Below, piece after piece: positions 24,911 to 34,028 of a stretch of DNA of 64,000 nucleotides. Under the pieces are notes generated by a model, which was not told where the DNA came from, did no database searches, and saw nothing but the letters and a program-made list of their open reading frames with translations. The stretch comes from Caballeronia sp. GAFFF1. GTDB lineage: Bacteria > Pseudomonadota > Gammaproteobacteria > Burkholderiales > Burkholderiaceae. A program made the position numbers and the translations under genes. Position 1 is the stretch's first letter. Each line of letters begins with the position of its first letter. The stretch spans positions 1 through 64,000 of the forward strand of contig NZ_JALQEM010000034.1 in the NCBI RefSeq assembly GCF_023630705.1, given 5' to 3'.

Positions 24911-26125
24911 CTATTTCTTCGCCACGGTGACGCTCGTGCCGTTCTTTATCTTGTCGCCGGGCGCGAGCACGAGCGTATCGCCAGGCTTGACGCCTGATAC
25001 GGCCAACAGGTCCCCAATGCGCTCGCCCGTTGCCACTGGCACTTCGCGCACTGTGTCGTTGTCGACCAAATACACCACGTTTCTGCCCTCGCGCGTGACG
25101 ACAGCAGCCGGTTGGACGGCCACGAGGGCTTTCTTCTGAGCCGCAGGCACTGGCTTCGAGAGAAAGGCGACTTTCGCGCTCATGTCGGGAAGCACGCGCT
25201 CATCGCGCTCGACGAAACGCACCTTCACGAGCACGGTGGCTTTGGAGCGATCGACCGTCGGCACGATGCGCGATACGCGGCCCGCAAAACGTGTATCCGG
25301 CAACGCGTCGAGTTGAATCTCGCAAGGCTGATCGACGGCGATATGCCCGATGTTCGACTCCGCCACATCGGCTTCGACTTCCAGCGTCTTCATGTCTGCG
25401 ATCGTGACGACCGCGCCTTTGCTGTCCGATGCTGACGAGAACGGCGTAATGTTGTCGCCGACGTTAGCGTGTTTCTCGATTACGACACCATCGAACGGTG
25501 CGCGGATCACCGTCTGATCGACGGCGACCTGTGCCGCGCGCGCATTCGCCTGCGCAGATTGGATGGCCGCTTGCTCGCTGTTGATCGAGGCTTTCGCCTT
25601 ATCGAATCGGGAGCGGTCGGCGTCGTATTGCGAAGCGGAAATTGCGCCGTGCGGAGCGAGCACGAGTGAACGCTTCAGATTAGCCGATGCGTTTTCGAGT
25701 TCGGCGCGCTGCAACTGCAGATTCGCCTGAGCGACTTTCACTTGTGCCTGCGCCTGGGCCAGCGCCGCGGCCACATCCGCGCTCTCGAGCCGCGCAATGA
25801 CCTGCCCTTCCTTCACCGGCGTCCCCTCGAGTACGCCGAGCCATTCGACCCGCCCTTGCGCCTTGGATGCAACCGCCGCCTTCCGCTGCGGCACCACATA
25901 GCCGGTTGCATTCAAAATGGTATAGCTCTGCGATGGGTACACGGACGTAACGGTGGTCGTCTCGACGGTATGGGGCCCAGCCAGCCGAAGAGCGGCGCCG
26001 ATCAGCGCGAGAACGAGCACCAGGACACCCGCGTATCGCAGCCAATTGCGCCGCCTCCGCGGCGCCACGGCGCCCGGACCTGTCGTCCGATCGATTCTTA
26101 ATTTTTCTAAGTCGTGTTCAGCCAA
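24911..26125 (-). CDS. HlyD/MacA-type periplasmic adaptor (membrane fusion protein)
   Basis: A 404-residue adaptor with an N-terminal anchor (WLRYAGVLVLVLALIGAALRLAG, about 28-50), a biotinyl-lipoyl-like half (AAVASKAQGRVEWLGVLEGTPVKEGQVIARLESADV), an alpha-hairpin rich in Ala/Gln (about 112-200) and a barrel domain. It links the inner-membrane ABC complex to an outer-membrane channel; no TolC gene is in the window. The frame opens with TTG, and no ATG or GTG start fits better, so the start is uncertain. It is the first gene of the four-gene exporter operon. Confidence 0.85.
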   Translation of the reverse strand: MAEHDLEKLRIDRTTGPGAVAPRRRRNWLRYAGVLVLVLALIGAALRLAGPHTVETTTVTSVYPSQSYTILNATGYVVPQRKAAVASKAQGRVEWLGVLEGTPVKEGQVIARLESADVAAALAQAQAQVKVAQANLQLQRAELENASANLKRSLVLAPHGAISASQYDADRSRFDKAKASINSEQAAIQSAQANARAAQVAVDQTVIRAPFDGVVIEKHANVGDNITPFSSASDSKGAVVTIADMKTLEVEADVAESNIGHIAVDQPCEIQLDALPDTRFAGRVSRIVPTVDRSKATVLVKVRFVERDERVLPDMSAKVAFLSKPVPAAQKKALVAVQPAAVVTREGRNVVYLVDNDTVREVPVATGERIGDLLAVSGVKPGDTLVLAPGDKIKNGTSVTVAKK

Positions 26126-27001
26126 TTTCTGACGTAAGCGCCGTTGAGTGCCAGCGAGATGGCTGCTTGAGGCAGCGGTCCGGCGCGTGTTGCGGTGAAG
26201 GGATGCTCAGTATAGCGCCGGAGCTTACAGGTGCTTACGCTTCGCGCTGGCGGCTTGTCACTGGCTTCGCAATGGAGGCACATCTGGTGGCATTCTGCAT
26301 GCAACGCGCAAGCGATTGCATTCTCCGTCGCATGGTGCGGCATTGTGATGTTGGACAGCAATCTCGCCGCCGCGCTGGTGGCGGTCTGAGCATTGCGCTG
26401 ACCGGCAACATCGACCCCGAGCGGCGTATTCGTTCAATGTTCGAGCGCATTCACGGCTCGGCATCGGAATGAATCGGCGCTATCCGGTCCATCGTCTGCG
26501 TGAATTCGAAGCGGCACGGCCCGCGATGGCGGCATCCGAAGCCGCGACGGCGGACAGATCGTTGCACACCCGCGATCTCGGCGGTGACGCGACGACTGCG
26601 CAAGTGACGGCCGCTGTCGTGCGCGTTCATCGAGCGCGGCGGGGCTGGCGCCAGTGTAGCGGCGTCATGACTAACTTCGTCTAGGCGAATGCGGCTGTCC
26701 GACGCGTGAGGCCGGACTGCAATCAGTCACCGGCTTACAGGGGTATATCGGTCGGTCCGGAGAAGGTCCCAGACGCCGCACCGTCCCTCGTCCGCAATAA
26801 AAGCTAAACAGCAGTCGCCCCACCAAACGACTCGCAGCGTAATGGAAGCCTTGCCATCCGCCGTAGAGGGCGCAGACGCCGGATCGACTCTGCTCGATTG
26901 CATGCAAAGTTCGAAATTCAAACGGCTCGGCCGATTCCCCTGCTTTTATTTTAAGATAGCCGCTTCTCCGTGACTCGGCGACGTTTGCCAGGGGTAGGTA
27001 C
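26126..27001. other. Long intergenic region, 876 bases
   Basis: No convincing gene was seen: the open frames are short, arginine-rich and lack ribosome sites. TGCATGCAA occurs at 26297-26305, and ATTGCATGCAAA at 26897-26908, both members of the intergenic heptamer family. The left end should hold the promoter of the exporter operon (minus strand) and the right end that of the secreted protein at 27002, but no boxes stand out. Confidence 0.35.
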
Positions 27002-27880
27002 GTGTTTTTCCCACTATCAGGCCGCAACACCGTGGCGTGCGCCGCTGGTACGGCGCTCTGCCTGTCGATCGCTTTGCACGCGCAGGCAGCGCGCGGCGCA
27101 GCGCAAGGAAACGGTGCAAGCGCGGGTCTTTCCGCGAGCGCCCCGAGCGCCACCACCGCCAGCATTCTTTCAGCCGAATCGCTGCCGCCTCATTTCGCCG
27201 GCGACGATCCCGAGCATGTGCGAGATGCGTTGGCGGCGGCGACCTCGTCCGGACAGCAAGCGGCAACGTCGAGCCCGTCGATTACCAGTCGTGTTCGCAG
27301 CTTTCTGTCGCGGCCCTTCGTGGCGGCGGGGCACCGGCCGAAGAGCCCGAGTGGCGCCCAGCCGTCGATCGACGACGCATCGCGTCCCGACAGAACTTTT
27401 GTATTCGTTATTCCTGCTGCCTACGGCGTGCGTTTTGAATCCAAGAAGAAGCTCCTGTCGGTCGATGTATCGCTTGCCGCGCCTGATCGGCCGGACGCCA
27501 TCCTCCTGAAGCGCGAAGTCCACGGACAAAGCGGACGCAAGTTGGTGATCGCACCAGAGGCCAAGGCGAAGGGCTTCGTCCAAACCATCGACACGATCCA
27601 GCTCGAAACCGGTGCGCGCGCCAAGACTACTGTGCGGGGGCGGGCTGTCGTACCGACGTTCGACGCATCGCGTGGCAGTGATGATTTCGCGATCGTCATC
27701 GTCTGCTTGCTCGAACCACCTTATCTCTCGGACCGAACGGAACACAGCGAGCCGACCGACGAAGAACCCACGGACATCACGAGGAGGACATCGACATTGC
27801 ACGGCCGCATCGATGCGCTCTGGCTGGTGGACCGGAACGACGGCACGGTCATATCAAGGCGTCTGCGTCTCGTCAAATAG
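27002..27880 (+). CDS. Secreted hypothetical protein, 292 residues
   Basis: The protein begins with a signal sequence (VACAAGTALCLSIALHAQAARG, cleavage near residue 30), followed by an Ala/Ser-rich low-complexity region (about 31-125). A folded domain of about 160 residues then starts at RTFVFVIPAAYGVRFESKKKLLSVDVSL and contains several beta strands. It is probably periplasmic. No family is recognised. The start is GTG, with AGGGG upstream. It stands alone between a long intergenic gap and a diguanylate cyclase. Confidence 0.68.
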   Translation: MFFPLSGRNTVACAAGTALCLSIALHAQAARGAAQGNGASAGLSASAPSATTASILSAESLPPHFAGDDPEHVRDALAAATSSGQQAATSSPSITSRVRSFLSRPFVAAGHRPKSPSGAQPSIDDASRPDRTFVFVIPAAYGVRFESKKKLLSVDVSLAAPDRPDAILLKREVHGQSGRKLVIAPEAKAKGFVQTIDTIQLETGARAKTTVRGRAVVPTFDASRGSDDFAIVIVCLLEPPYLSDRTEHSEPTDEEPTDITRRTSTLHGRIDALWLVDRNDGTVISRRLRLVK

Positions 27881-28119
27881 GCGACCGCCCGCGGACAAAA
27901 CTTCTGCAAGTGCCGGCGGTGTCAGCTTCACTTCTCGAAGTGCATGCAAAACACCGAAGCAACGTCGAAACGCACCGGCACCCATCTACAATCGAGGAAT
28001 ACGAGCGCGTAGGTTCGCTCGTGACCGGCATACGTAGGAGTGCTGCGCCCGGACATCCCGAACGCTAGGACCACGCGTCGCGGATCGATCGGAAACACGC
28101 TCGCGTCACGGAGAGATGA

Positions 28120-29700
28120 ATGCGCCGTAAAATCAGGGCCGTACGCCAAAGCGGCCGAGCCGTCCGACGACGGCTATTTCGCCGCAATACTCATGCATGG
28201 ATGCGCATAGCCGACGTCTTCTCGCAGTTCCCGCTTCTCGCGGGCGCGATTGGCACGGCAGTGGCGCTTTCGATGGCCGTGCTCTCGTTCGCCGCTTTAT
28301 GGCAAGGTCGCGCACAGGCGCTGCAGAACGCGCACCAGGCATCGTCGAACGTGGTCGCCACACTGAGCGCGGACATTGCACGCAATATCGAATCGAGCGA
28401 CCTGTCGTTGCGCACCATCGTGAGTGGCAGGCAAAATCCAGTCGTGGCCGGCCTATCTCCGGAACTCCGCCGGCTGGTCCTCTTCGACGGCGCGACGGCC
28501 GTGAGCTATATCGGCGGCGCCTTCGTGATGGATGCGCAAGGGCGCATTGTCGACGAACGCGATCCTTCCGGACATGCCGATCTCCTCTTCAACGACCGCG
28601 ACTACTTCAAGGTCCACGTCGAGCGACCGGACGTCGGGCTATACATCTCCGGGCCGTATCGCTCCCGCTTGCGCAGCGGTCAACGTTCTCTCGCGTTGAG
28701 CCGGCGCATCAACGCGCCCGACGGCTCGTTTGCAGGCGTCGCGGTCATCGCGATGAACGTCAGTTACTTCGATTCGCTGCTGTCGCGCGTGAACGTAGGA
28801 CGCTCCGGATCGGTATTCATTGTGCAACGCGACGGTCTCATGCTCGCTCGCAAGCCGCCGTTGCCTCGCGACGGAGCGAATAACGTATCCGCATCGCCGA
28901 CGTTCGCCTCGATGAAGCAGGAAAGCTCCGGCTCGTATATCTCCACCTCTCCACTCGATGGCGTGCGCCGCCTTTATACCTTCGTGCGCGTGCCGGGTAC
29001 GAACCTCATCGCCGCCGTTGCACCCGCAGAAGACGACGTACTCGCAGGCTGGAGGGAACGCAGCACGGTCATCGGCGGCCTGACGCTGATGTTCGGCGGC
29101 GGCTTTATCGCCATCTCGTGGCTTCTTGCGATTTCGCTGCGTTCGCGCGCCATCGCGCTCGAGAAGTTGCAGCGGCTCGCCGGCACGGATTCGCTGACGG
29201 GCCTGAGCAACCGTCGCGCGCTCGATCGACGTCTCGGCGAAGAGTGGCGTCGCGCACGCCGCGCCGACTATCCGATCTCGGCGCTCTTCATCGACGTCGA
29301 TCACTTCAAGTTCTATAACGACACCTACGGTCACGCGATGGGCGACGATGCACTGGTGGCCGTTGCCGATTGCATGCAGAACGCCGTCCAGCGACCCGGC
29401 GATATCGTCGCGCGCTACGGCGGAGAGGAGTTCGTGATCGTCCTTCCCGGCACCTCAGCGCCCGCAGCCGTCGTCTTCGCGGAGCGCCTGCGCGCCAACG
29501 TCGAGGCGCTCGATATTCCGAACAGCAGGTCCCTGAAGGGCGTACTCACGATCAGCATCGGATGTGCAACGGTTCATCCGCGGCAAGGCGACGACGCGCT
29601 CAAGCTGCTCAACAGCGCCGATGCCGCGCTTTATCGCGCGAAAGGCGCCGGCCGCAATCGTGCGGTTCACGAAAACAGCATGGCGAGCGGCAACGCGTAG
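28120..29700 (+). CDS. Membrane diguanylate cyclase with a periplasmic sensor domain
   Basis: A 526-residue protein: first membrane segment about residues 38-62, periplasmic double-Cache-like sensor about 65-300, second membrane segment about 312-337, then a GGDEF domain (about 355-515). The active loop is GGEEF at 434-438, so cyclic-di-GMP synthesis is expected. An RPGD inhibitory site at 425-428, five residues before the loop, allows product inhibition. GGAGAG precedes the ATG. No EAL domain is present. It would adjust biofilm or motility behaviour to an external ligand. The LysE gene starts 60 bases later and may be separately transcribed. Confidence 0.93.
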   Translation: MRRKIRAVRQSGRAVRRRLFRRNTHAWMRIADVFSQFPLLAGAIGTAVALSMAVLSFAALWQGRAQALQNAHQASSNVVATLSADIARNIESSDLSLRTIVSGRQNPVVAGLSPELRRLVLFDGATAVSYIGGAFVMDAQGRIVDERDPSGHADLLFNDRDYFKVHVERPDVGLYISGPYRSRLRSGQRSLALSRRINAPDGSFAGVAVIAMNVSYFDSLLSRVNVGRSGSVFIVQRDGLMLARKPPLPRDGANNVSASPTFASMKQESSGSYISTSPLDGVRRLYTFVRVPGTNLIAAVAPAEDDVLAGWRERSTVIGGLTLMFGGGFIAISWLLAISLRSRAIALEKLQRLAGTDSLTGLSNRRALDRRLGEEWRRARRADYPISALFIDVDHFKFYNDTYGHAMGDDALVAVADCMQNAVQRPGDIVARYGGEEFVIVLPGTSAPAAVVFAERLRANVEALDIPNSRSLKGVLTISIGCATVHPRQGDDALKLLNSADAALYRAKGAGRNRAVHENSMASGNA

Positions 29701-29760
29701 GCACAGTCAACCTGTGCTTACGTTAACACGCCGGCATTTCGCATACGAAGGAGCCACCCA

Positions 29761-30399
29761 ATGACAACGTCGGCGGCCATATCCGCGATTCTGCTGGCGA
29801 TTCTTCTCGGCGCGATGATTCCCGGACCGAGCTTCGTCATGGTCGCGCGCAACGCGATCAGTCTTTCGCGGGCCGACGGCCTCGCCACGGCGTTTGGCAT
29901 GGGCCTCGGCGGGATCGCATTCGCCGGTATCGCGCTGGCGGGTCTCTACACGCTGCTATTCGCCGTCGAATGGCTCTATGTCGCGTTGAAAATAGCCGGC
30001 GGACTCTATCTCGTGTACATCGCGCTGCGCATATGGCGCGGCGCCTCGCAGCCGCTGTCAATGCAGACTCGCGGCGGACAAGTCACCGGCAGTCTGCGCC
30101 GCTCGTTCTGGCTCGGCCTGACCACCCAGCTGAGCAACCCGAAGACCGCAATCTGGTACGGCAGCATCTTCGCGGCGCTCCTGCCGCAGCATCCGCAGCT
30201 CTGGTGTTATTTCGCGCTGCCGTCGCTCGTATTCTGCATTGAGTTCGGCTGGTACACGGTCGTCGCGCTCTGCTTCTCGAGCCGTCGGCCGCGCGATGTG
30301 TACTTGCGAGCGAAAGGGTGGATCGACCGCATCGCGGCAACGATGGTCGCAACGCTCGGTTTGCGACTAATCGTCGCTGCGGGCAAGGACGGCCTTTGA
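29761..30399 (+). CDS. LysE-family amino-acid/metabolite exporter
   Basis: A 212-residue inner-membrane protein with six likely transmembrane segments. The N-terminal segment ends in the family motif GAMIPGPSFVMVARNAIS (about 18-35), followed by GLATAFGMGLGG; LSNPKTAIWYGSIFAALLP lies near 124-142. Family members export amino acids or homoserine lactones. AAGGAG precedes the ATG. It is followed after 53 bases by a FUSC-type gene on the same strand. Confidence 0.88.
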   Translation: MTTSAAISAILLAILLGAMIPGPSFVMVARNAISLSRADGLATAFGMGLGGIAFAGIALAGLYTLLFAVEWLYVALKIAGGLYLVYIALRIWRGASQPLSMQTRGGQVTGSLRRSFWLGLTTQLSNPKTAIWYGSIFAALLPQHPQLWCYFALPSLVFCIEFGWYTVVALCFSSRRPRDVYLRAKGWIDRIAATMVATLGLRLIVAAGKDGL

Positions 30400-30452
30400 G
30401 CCGGCTTGCATTCAGAATTCCGACACAAGAATGGAGAATTCGGAATACCAAT

Positions 30453-31481
30453 ATGCCCACCTGGCTGTCCTTCGGCGTACCGGAAGCGCGCCGTTTCGTG
30501 CGCACGCTCGTCGCGTGTGCAATCAGCTATGCGGGCGCGCGCCTGGCCGCGCTTCCAGAAGGCTATTGGGCGCTGATTACGACTCTGGTCGTCGTCACTC
30601 AACCGAGTCTGACGCAAGCCCTCGGCACCGCACGCGATCAAGTCATCGGGGCCTGCATCGGCGGCGTGGCGGGTGTGATCGGCGTGATGGCCATTCAGCG
30701 CGGCGCTGCGCCGCTCGACGTATTCGCGGTCGCGCTGATACCGCTCGCCGCCCTGACCGCGAAGCGTCCGGCCATGCGGCTCGCCTGCGTGACTCTCGTG
30801 ATTGTCGTCTTGATACCAGCGGGCTCCGGAGCCCCCTTCCAGCGGCCGTTGCATCGGGTACTCGAGATTCTTATTGGCGTGACGGCGGCATTTATCGTTT
30901 CAGCAATATGGCCGAATCGCGCGCTCCTTACCGCTCATCGACGTGTCGCCGACACCCTGGAAAGCCTCCGTCAGCTCATCGACATACAACTCTCAGGACA
31001 AGCCGACGAAGACCGGGCCGCCCGGCTTGAAGCACTCAGCGCGCAGGCGCAGCAGGCCCTCGACGATGCGCTTCACGAAGCCGAGCGCGAGCACATCATC
31101 GTGCCTTTGCGCAGTCATCGTTCGGATGCAATCGACAAGGCTGCGCCGTTTCTGCGTCGACTACATAGTGACGCGCTGTTTCTTGGAAAGGCGCTGTCGA
31201 ATGAGCCGACGGGTGAATACAAAATGCATTACCGGGAGATCGGCCGCGCGCTGCAGGCGCCGTTCGCAACTCTTGCGGACGCCCTCAACGACATGAAGCA
31301 GGATCCGTCGAAGCTGGAGCGCGTGCGCGAGTGCATGCGCCATCTCAAAGAGGCGCTCGAGCACAATCGGGCGGATGTCGGGGGGCGGGACGTCGCTTAC
31401 TTCGTCGTCGGCCTCATCGTGACGGACCTCGACGCGCTAACTACGGCCATCTATCCAAGCGACCAACCAAGGAGGCGTTAG
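30453..31481 (+). CDS. FUSC (fusaric-acid-resistance/aromatic-efflux) family membrane protein
   Basis: A 342-residue protein with about five or six N-terminal membrane segments (20-150; ALPEGYWALITTLVVVTQPSL is characteristic) and a long helical cytosolic C-terminus (about 160-335). This is a half-length FUSC-like architecture, as in small aromatic-acid efflux or YccS-like proteins. The open frame extends 45 codons upstream, but the ATG of MPTWLSFG is preferred because the upstream part overlaps the LysE gene. A GGAG upstream is moderately placed. It is convergent with the aldolase gene, sharing four bases. Confidence 0.8.
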   Translation: MPTWLSFGVPEARRFVRTLVACAISYAGARLAALPEGYWALITTLVVVTQPSLTQALGTARDQVIGACIGGVAGVIGVMAIQRGAAPLDVFAVALIPLAALTAKRPAMRLACVTLVIVVLIPAGSGAPFQRPLHRVLEILIGVTAAFIVSAIWPNRALLTAHRRVADTLESLRQLIDIQLSGQADEDRAARLEALSAQAQQALDDALHEAEREHIIVPLRSHRSDAIDKAAPFLRRLHSDALFLGKALSNEPTGEYKMHYREIGRALQAPFATLADALNDMKQDPSKLERVRECMRHLKEALEHNRADVGGRDVAYFVVGLIVTDLDALTTAIYPSDQPRRR

Positions 31482-32626
31482 CGCGACAGTCCCCGCGCAT
31501 CTATGGGCCACATATCGACGACGCGTCCGTTACGATGGCACACGTATTCATCGTAGAGATTGACCGTCGGATCGCAATGGCCTGGCGGCAACATAATGCG
31601 CGTGCCAAGCAGCGAACCCGTGTCGCCGGATCGCGCAAGCTGTGCTTCCAGCATGCCGTGTTCGTCATTCGCGGCAATGTAGGTGAAGGAGTGCTCGTCG
31701 AACGCATCGAGCGGTTGCACGCTGCGCGGCAATCCCGAGTCAACCGCCAGTCCTTTGAGCCCGACATCGCACACGGCGACGCCGGGCCGCGCGGCACTCA
31801 TAATCGTCGACAATACGAAGAGACTTTGCCGCCAGCGCAGGGAGTCGCTCCATGTCAACTCACCGTAGTCGCCGTCCATGAACAGGTAAGACCCGGGCTG
31901 CAACTCGGTATAGACGCCACTGGCGGCATCGAACTCGACAGTGCCCGTTCCGCCGCCGGTGATGACGGTACATTGAATGCCACGTGCCTCCAATGTGCAT
32001 GCAAAATGCGCCGCGCGTTCAGCGGCACGACTCGCTGCGGTCTTGCGGGCCTGCCAGTCGACAATATGCTGGGCGCCACCGTGGTACGCCTGAATACCCG
32101 AGAAGCAGAGCGCCTCCTGTGCGGCGATCGCATCGGCGAGCGACAGCAGCGCGTCGTCGTTGGTCACGCCGCATCGATGCTGGCCCGCATCGACTTCGAC
32201 CAATATGTCGATGTGGACGCCCGCGCGTGCCGCCGCGTCTCCGAGCGGGGCGACTTGCGTCAACGCATCGACGCAGACCGACAGCCTTACGTGCGATGCC
32301 AGTTCGACGGCCATCGACACTTTGTCCACGCCGACGAACTCGTTACTAATGTGGATGCTCGCGATGCCCGCCGCTGCGAACGGGTACGCCTCCGACAACT
32401 TCTGGCAGCAAACGCCGACCGCACCGGCGTCCGTCTGACGTCGCGCGATGGCGCTAGACTTGTGCGCCTTTGCGTGCGGGCGCAAGGCGACGCCGTGACG
32501 TGCCGCCAACGAGTTCATCTGCGCGAGATTCGAGTCGAATGCGTCGAGATCAAGCACGAGAGAAGGCGTCGCAACTTCGGCGAGCGTGTCGCCGATGCGG
32601 GCTGCGGGTGGTGGGGCGAGCGTCAT
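31478..32626 (-). CDS. PLP-dependent D-threonine aldolase / 3-hydroxy-D-aspartate aldolase family protein
   Basis: A 382-residue alanine-racemase-fold enzyme. Lys53, in LRPHAKAHKS, is the expected Schiff-base lysine. His350 and Asp352, in PPGHCDPT, match the metal pair (His-X-Asp) of D-threonine aldolases and beta-hydroxyaspartate-cycle aldolases; D-serine dehydratases use His-X-Cys instead. The family splits D-3-hydroxy-amino acids into glycine and an aldehyde; with 3-hydroxyaspartate the aldehyde is glyoxylate. It is the last gene of the seven-gene cluster that begins with a glyoxylate-type aminotransferase. The exact substrate is not determined. Confidence 0.85.
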   Translation of the reverse strand: MTLAPPPAARIGDTLAEVATPSLVLDLDAFDSNLAQMNSLAARHGVALRPHAKAHKSSAIARRQTDAGAVGVCCQKLSEAYPFAAAGIASIHISNEFVGVDKVSMAVELASHVRLSVCVDALTQVAPLGDAAARAGVHIDILVEVDAGQHRCGVTNDDALLSLADAIAAQEALCFSGIQAYHGGAQHIVDWQARKTAASRAAERAAHFACTLEARGIQCTVITGGGTGTVEFDAASGVYTELQPGSYLFMDGDYGELTWSDSLRWRQSLFVLSTIMSAARPGVAVCDVGLKGLAVDSGLPRSVQPLDAFDEHSFTYIAANDEHGMLEAQLARSGDTGSLLGTRIMLPPGHCDPTVNLYDEYVCHRNGRVVDMWPIDARGLSR

Positions 32627-32683
32627 GGGCGCGGGCGAGTGAGGTGGCGGAGAGTCATCTTATCGCGTGACACTCCGCTCGCG

Positions 32684-32740
32684 AGCATGCTGCGCGCAAA
32701 ATGCCGCATTCAAAGTGCAGCATTCATAGTGCCCCATGCG
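32684..32740. repeat. Degenerate heptamer repeat between the aldolase and CoA-transferase genes
   Basis: GCATGCTGCGCGCAAAATGCCGCATTC, followed by AAAGTGCAGCATTCATAGTGCCCCATGC, gives several AATGC/GCATT units spaced by roughly seven bases. It belongs to the intergenic repeat family and sits in the 135-base gap between the two genes. Confidence 0.5.
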
Positions 32741-32761
32741 GAGCGCGAAGCCGCCAGAGAC

Positions 32762-34027
32762 TTACGCCGGGACTTCCGTCTCCAGAATGGCGCCTTCATC
32801 TTTCAGCGCCTGGACACGCTCGTCGTCGAAACCATACTCATGCAGCAGTTCGGACGTGTGCTGGCCAAGAAGCGGTGCCGGACGCGACGACTGAGTTGCA
32901 GAATCGGAGAAGTGAATCGGCAAGCCGATGCCTCGCATACGGCCCGCAAGCGGATGCTCCGTCTCGACGATCATGCCCCGCGCCAAGGCTTGCTCATGTG
33001 ACGACGCCTCGGGAACGCTGAGCACCGGTCCGCTCGGCAAGCCGATTTCGTCGAAGGCGGCGAGCCACTCGTCTGTGGTCCGCTCGACGAGGCGTGCAGT
33101 GAGAATTGCGACGAGCGCTTCCCGATGCTTGAGCCGTCCGGCGTTCGTCTGGAAACGCTCGTCCTGAGCCAATCCACTGATGTTCAGTACTCCGACTAAT
33201 CTCTCATAGTTGCTCTGGTTGGCCGCGCCGATGTTCACCCATCCATCGCGTGTGCGAAAGGCCTGATATGGCGCACTCGTCGGATTGGCCGAGCCTGCCT
33301 TCGGCAGCACCGTCCCGTCCGCGAAGTAGTTGGCGAAGGCCCAGTACATTTGCTGCAATCCGGCTTCGAAGAGCGACGTATCGACCATCTGCCCCAAGCC
33401 GGTGACCTGTTTTCGCGCATACGCCGCGCTGATGCCGAGCGCGGCGAGAATGCCCGCGTTGATGTCCGTGACAGGGGACCCCGCCTTGATTGGCGCCTGC
33501 CCCGGCTCGCCGGTCATGCTCATCAAGCCACTCATGCCTTGAGCGATGAGATCGAAGCCGCCTTTGTCCGCCATGGGCCCACTGCGCCCATAGCCTGAGA
33601 TTGCGCAGTAGATGAGACCCGGGTTGACGGCGCGTAGCGCTTCATAGCCCATGCCGAGTTTTTCCATCGTGCCGCGCCGATAGTTTTCAGTAACGACGTC
33701 GGCAGTCGCGAGCATCGTCTTGAGCACCTCCTTGCCGCCCTCGGTCTTGAGGTTAAGCGCGATGCCTCGCTTGTTCCGGTTCACGATAATGAACGATGCC
33801 GATTCGCCGCTCGCGAGAATGGGCGCGAACCGCCGGCAATCGTCGCCGTTCGGGATCTTCTCCACCTTGATGACTTCCGCGCCCATGTCGGCGAGCATCA
33901 TTCCGCAGATGGGGCCTGACATGATGTGCGCGAGTTCGATCACCCGCATGCCCGCTAACGGTCCCTTCCTCGTCCCTGCCGATTCCGTCGTCCGCTTAGA
34001 CGCGTCGTCTGGTATTTCGTATGCCAT
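32762..34027 (-). CDS. CaiB/BaiF (class III) CoA-transferase
   Basis: A 421-residue class III CoA-transferase. The N-terminal block GPLAGMRVIELAHIMSGPICGMMLADMGAEVIKVE (22-56) and the GFDLIAQGMSGLMS motif, where Asp159 is the expected nucleophile, identify the family. It would activate a carboxylic acid, probably from succinyl-CoA or acetyl-CoA. It starts two bases from the end of the enoyl-CoA hydratase-like gene and shares its transcript. The acid is unknown; this gene and the hydratase imply that a pathway intermediate is processed as a CoA thioester. Confidence 0.9.
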   Translation of the reverse strand: MAYEIPDDASKRTTESAGTRKGPLAGMRVIELAHIMSGPICGMMLADMGAEVIKVEKIPNGDDCRRFAPILASGESASFIIVNRNKRGIALNLKTEGGKEVLKTMLATADVVTENYRRGTMEKLGMGYEALRAVNPGLIYCAISGYGRSGPMADKGGFDLIAQGMSGLMSMTGEPGQAPIKAGSPVTDINAGILAALGISAAYARKQVTGLGQMVDTSLFEAGLQQMYWAFANYFADGTVLPKAGSANPTSAPYQAFRTRDGWVNIGAANQSNYERLVGVLNISGLAQDERFQTNAGRLKHREALVAILTARLVERTTDEWLAAFDEIGLPSGPVLSVPEASSHEQALARGMIVETEHPLAGRMRGIGLPIHFSDSATQSSRPAPLLGQHTSELLHEYGFDDERVQALKDEGAILETEVPA

Positions 34028-34028
34028 C

